NCBI RefSeq assembly: GCF_000296385.1
Contig: NZ_JH815185.1
Coordinates: forward strand, 2,707,852-2,771,851
Direction: 5' to 3'
DNA: 64,000 bases
Origin: Lachnoanaerobaculum sp. OBRC5-5
Lineage (GTDB): Bacteria; Bacillota; Clostridia; Lachnospirales; Lachnospiraceae
The notes below the pieces were generated by a model. It did no database searches. It was not told the origin of the DNA and saw nothing but the letters and a program-made list of their open reading frames with translations. The translations under genes were made by a program, and so were the position numbers. This document shows, one piece after another, positions 63,754-64,000 of the stretch; the stretch's first letter is position 1, and every line of letters begins with the position of its first letter.

Positions 63754-64000
63754 ATGGATTATATCAAAATCAATGATTTGGATAATGTATGTGTGGCATT
63801 GAATGCATTGTCAAAGGGAGAAAAAATAACTATAGGAAACGAGATAGTAGAGACAAACAGTGAAATTCCCGCCGGACATAAGGTGGCACTTAAGGATATA
63901 AAAGCCGGTGAGGATGTTATAAAGTACGGAAACAGAATCGGAATTGCAAAAGAGGATATAAAAGCCGGTGACTGGATACATACTCATAATATAAAAACAG
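63754..64000 (+). CDS. uxaA: Altronate dehydratase N-terminal part, cut by window end
   Basis: The first 82 residues are visible. MDYIKINDLDNVCVALNALSKGEK and the SAF-like domain (SEIPAGHKVALKDIKAGEDVIKYGNRIGIAKEDIKAGDWIHTHNIK) match the start of UxaA, which dehydrates altronate. AAGGAG precedes the ATG. The gene continues beyond the window. Divergent from the LacI regulator and behind its probable operator. Confidence 0.88.
   Translation, partial: MDYIKINDLDNVCVALNALSKGEKITIGNEIVETNSEIPAGHKVALKDIKAGEDVIKYGNRIGIAKEDIKAGDWIHTHNIKT

Overview
The window is low-GC DNA with Firmicutes-type signals: strong AGGAGG ribosome sites, TTGaca/TATAAT promoters, frequent TTG and GTG starts, lipoboxes and an SLH-domain protein. 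It looks like a chromosomal segment of an anaerobic Clostridia member, most likely Lachnospiraceae (perhaps a Lachnoanaerobaculum-like oral lineage). The genus is a guess from gene content and was not tested.

The left half (1-31281) is a type VIIb secretion (T7SSb) island. The core machine at 9005-17881 has an EsaA-like accessory protein, EsxA (WXG100), an EssA-like protein, EsaB/YukD, EssB/YukC and the FtsK-type ATPase EssC. Left of it are two intact copies and one decayed copy of a module: a membrane-anchored protein (family B here) overlapping by exactly 11 bases a lipase with its catalytic domain at the N terminus and a helical domain at the C terminus, followed by a small CRC-motif helical partner (family C). 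This order matches reverse-LXG lipase toxins of the TslA type, and B is the likely immunity protein. An identical second EsxA sits between the two modules. Right of the core come another family-C partner, a 1794-residue Rhs/YD-repeat toxin with a WXG-like N terminus, and DUF5104-like lipoproteins that are probably its immunity proteins. The rest is an array of tandem orphan genes: four small membrane-anchored LRR-like proteins (family A) and three ~455-residue membrane-anchored proteins (family E). Gene scars between them (a toxin tail, a WXG tail, a DUF5104 remnant, family-A remnants) record duplication and cassette exchange.

31294-35989 is mostly housekeeping: glycerol kinase, chorismate mutase, a DUF2156 protein, an acetyltransferase and a C39-like peptidase. 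36105-46075 is mixed accessory content: a TIGR02452/PARG-like macrodomain protein, glycerol dehydrogenase, DUF1643, two RlaP-type nucleotidyltransferases, an AlbA_2/HATPase regulator, a broken toxin-antitoxin pair, and a Fic protein behind a promoter with three repeated operator-like sites.

46187-60655 is core-like: a low-molecular-weight phosphatase, an iron alcohol dehydrogenase, a Fur/Zur-znuACB zinc uptake cluster, phosphoglycerate mutase, an SLH-HlyD-MacB-type exporter cluster, a CPBP protease and a glycosyltransferase. Two tRNAs (Val, Met) follow, then a hexuronate locus: uxaC and a LacI regulator on the minus strand, diverging from a uxaA that runs off the window end.
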